DNA of 37,964 bases from an uncultured Geobacteraceae bacterium (lineage in GTDB: Bacteria; Desulfobacterota; Desulfuromonadia; Desulfuromonadales; Geopsychrobacteraceae), in the NCBI GenBank assembly GCA_937958075.1, contig CALFFB010000016.1, positions 1 to 37,964 of the forward strand, read 5' to 3'. Below the pieces are notes generated by a model. It saw only the letters and a program-made list of their open reading frames with translations. It searched no databases and was not told the DNA's origin. The position numbers and the translations under genes were made by a program. Positions 37,238 to 37,964 of the stretch are shown here, piece by piece (position 1 is the stretch's first letter; the number at the start of each line of letters is the position of its first letter).

Positions 37238-37783
37238 TTGAACTGGTGGGACATTATAAAGGTTGCGGCTTCGGCGGGAGTCCTTTCTGCAATCTTGAAT
37301 CAAGGCTTTGCGGTACTGATTCAACACTCAAGAGAAAAGAAATCCGCCGCGTATTTGGCTCTGCGCGTCGCCATCATACTGGAAACCTTTGCCAGTGAGT
37401 GTGCCCGAAAAATCAGAGCACTTGAATACGATGATATTCAGGGTATTTATGATGCTGGATTCCCCTTGACTGGCGAAACCCTGCCGCAAATCGCAGAATA
37501 TCCGGATGACGATAGCTGGAAACATATGCCTTCCGACCTGGCATCAGAAGCCCTGTCTTTTCCAAATTTAATTGAACAGCGGCGGCAAGCGCACTCAAAT
37601 TGGATGGATACTATAGAGGCGCAACAAGAAGGGTTTTCAGAGAAACTAAAAGATATTAAGCAGATGTACGGAGATTTAGGCATGCACAGCATGAAAATAG
37701 CTTATGACCTGCGGAAAAAACACCGACTACCAAAGCTGGCATCAGAAGGCGAAATGACAGATTTTTTTGAGAGCTACAGCTGA
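37238..37783 (+). CDS. Low-GC accessory gene at the right end, unknown
   Basis: 181 residues from a TTG start at 37238, chosen because AAAAGGAGAGCC lies just upstream. A hydrophobic N-terminus (VAASAGVLSAILNQGFAVLI) can act as a signal anchor. The rest is soluble and helical (LRVAIILETFASECARKIRA, then DIKQMYGDLGMHSMKIAYDL). GC is clearly lower than in the tail genes. Position between tail fibre and right end is a usual place for cargo that benefits the lysogen. No family recognised. Confidence 0.65.
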   Translation: MNWWDIIKVAASAGVLSAILNQGFAVLIQHSREKKSAAYLALRVAIILETFASECARKIRALEYDDIQGIYDAGFPLTGETLPQIAEYPDDDSWKHMPSDLASEALSFPNLIEQRRQAHSNWMDTIEAQQEGFSEKLKDIKQMYGDLGMHSMKIAYDLRKKHRLPKLASEGEMTDFFESYS

Positions 37784-37964
37784 GGCAATTTATTTAGGTT
37801 TCAAGGTAATTTAGGGGGGGCATTAAAAGCAAATTTAAGGCGGCCTGAACACCTGATGAACAGTGCAGAATCACGCGACAGTTAGTGCAAAAACGCGCGG
37901 TGGGTTACACGAGGGCAAAGGTCATAATCCAAATATGATGGGCACAACGTGGGCACAATTTGGG
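37784..37964. other. Right edge with candidate phage end, no gene
   Basis: The 181 bases after the last gene are AT-rich. They hold the inverted partner (37863-37880) of the left motif 672-689, and GGCAAAGGTCAT (37914-37925), which also occurs at 438-449. GGGCACAA is repeated at 37940-37947 and 37951-37958. The phage terminus probably lies between about 37881 and 37930; a TG...CA end cannot be chosen with certainty. Confidence 0.35.
37863..37880 (-). promoter_or_regulatory. Candidate transposase-binding site, right end
   Basis: Read on the minus strand this is TGTCGC, GT, GATT, CT, GCAC, the inverted counterpart of 672-689. A second TTTTTGCAC lies 22 bases further out. Inverted pairs at both ends fit the transposase-end complex of Mu-like phages. 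Confidence 0.35.

Noticed and set aside
1..37964. Tyrosine or serine integrase-based integration
   Set aside because: No integrase gene is present; the A/B transposition genes explain integration, although the 12-bp direct repeat at the edges remains unexplained.

Overview
The window holds one essentially complete transposable (Mu-like) prophage with short flanks. It encodes a DDE transposase A and ATPase B, GemA/gp16, DUF3164, and a Mu-type head module: gp25- to gp30-like proteins (small and large terminase, portal, F), G, protease I with nested scaffold Z, capsid T, and gp35- to gp37-like proteins. The tail is not the contractile Mu tail. There is no sheath gene; instead there is a siphophage-style tube protein, a frameshifted chaperone pair, a very large tape measure, a distal tail protein and a glycine-rich fibre. 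This mosaic resembles the B3/D3112 type of transposable siphophage. The host is probably a high-GC anaerobe of the Desulfuromonas/Geobacter kind. That is inferred from codon use, a glycyl-radical (class III ribonucleotide reductase) mini-protein and GTAGGGGC-type palindromic repeats; taxonomy cannot be fixed from the sequence alone.

Layout. 1-714: no gene; candidate left phage end. 715-2865 (minus): a conserved protein of unknown function, an S24-repressor remnant, an ORF6C-like protein and the HTH repressor. 2854-3026: operator half-sites and a strong rightward promoter. 3076-3582 (minus): a zinc/coiled-coil gene lying antisense inside the early transcript. 3612-13120 (plus): the early region with Ner, A, B, DUF3164, many tiny coupled genes (several Cys-rich), the NrdD-like mini-protein, GemA and HTH proteins. 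13121-13407: non-coding, with a terminator and a structured RNA that looks like the C4 antisense RNA of phages P1/P7/P4. 13408-14523: the operon this RNA should control, including a Rha-family regulator. 14521-15758: an accessory cassette between duplicated terminators, with its own promoter and two membrane-protein genes. 15893-18095: lysis and accessory genes (GH108 lysozyme, PLA2-like protein, holin, TraR/DksA-like protein, DUF2730). 18092-27798: packaging, head and neck. 27810-37157: tail. 37238-37783: a low-GC accessory gene, followed by the right end.

How the parts work together. The repressor at 2422-2865 probably binds the AACTCTGAC half-sites and shuts the promoter at 2998-3026. On induction, Ner and the A/B transposition proteins are made. 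The Rha-type gene is probably held back by the C4-like RNA. Late genes build a Mu-type head on a flexible tail and lyse the cell.

The best candidates for something new or under-described are: the C4-like RNA with matching complementarity to the Shine-Dalgarno sequence of its downstream gene; the 53-residue glycyl-radical protein; REP-like palindromes, one of them inside a coding sequence; a capsid protein with a signal-peptide-like N-terminal extension; the F head protein fused to a PBECR-type nuclease domain; the terminator-flanked accessory cassette; and a cluster of inverted repeats plus three 19-bp-spaced repeats at 9616-9847.
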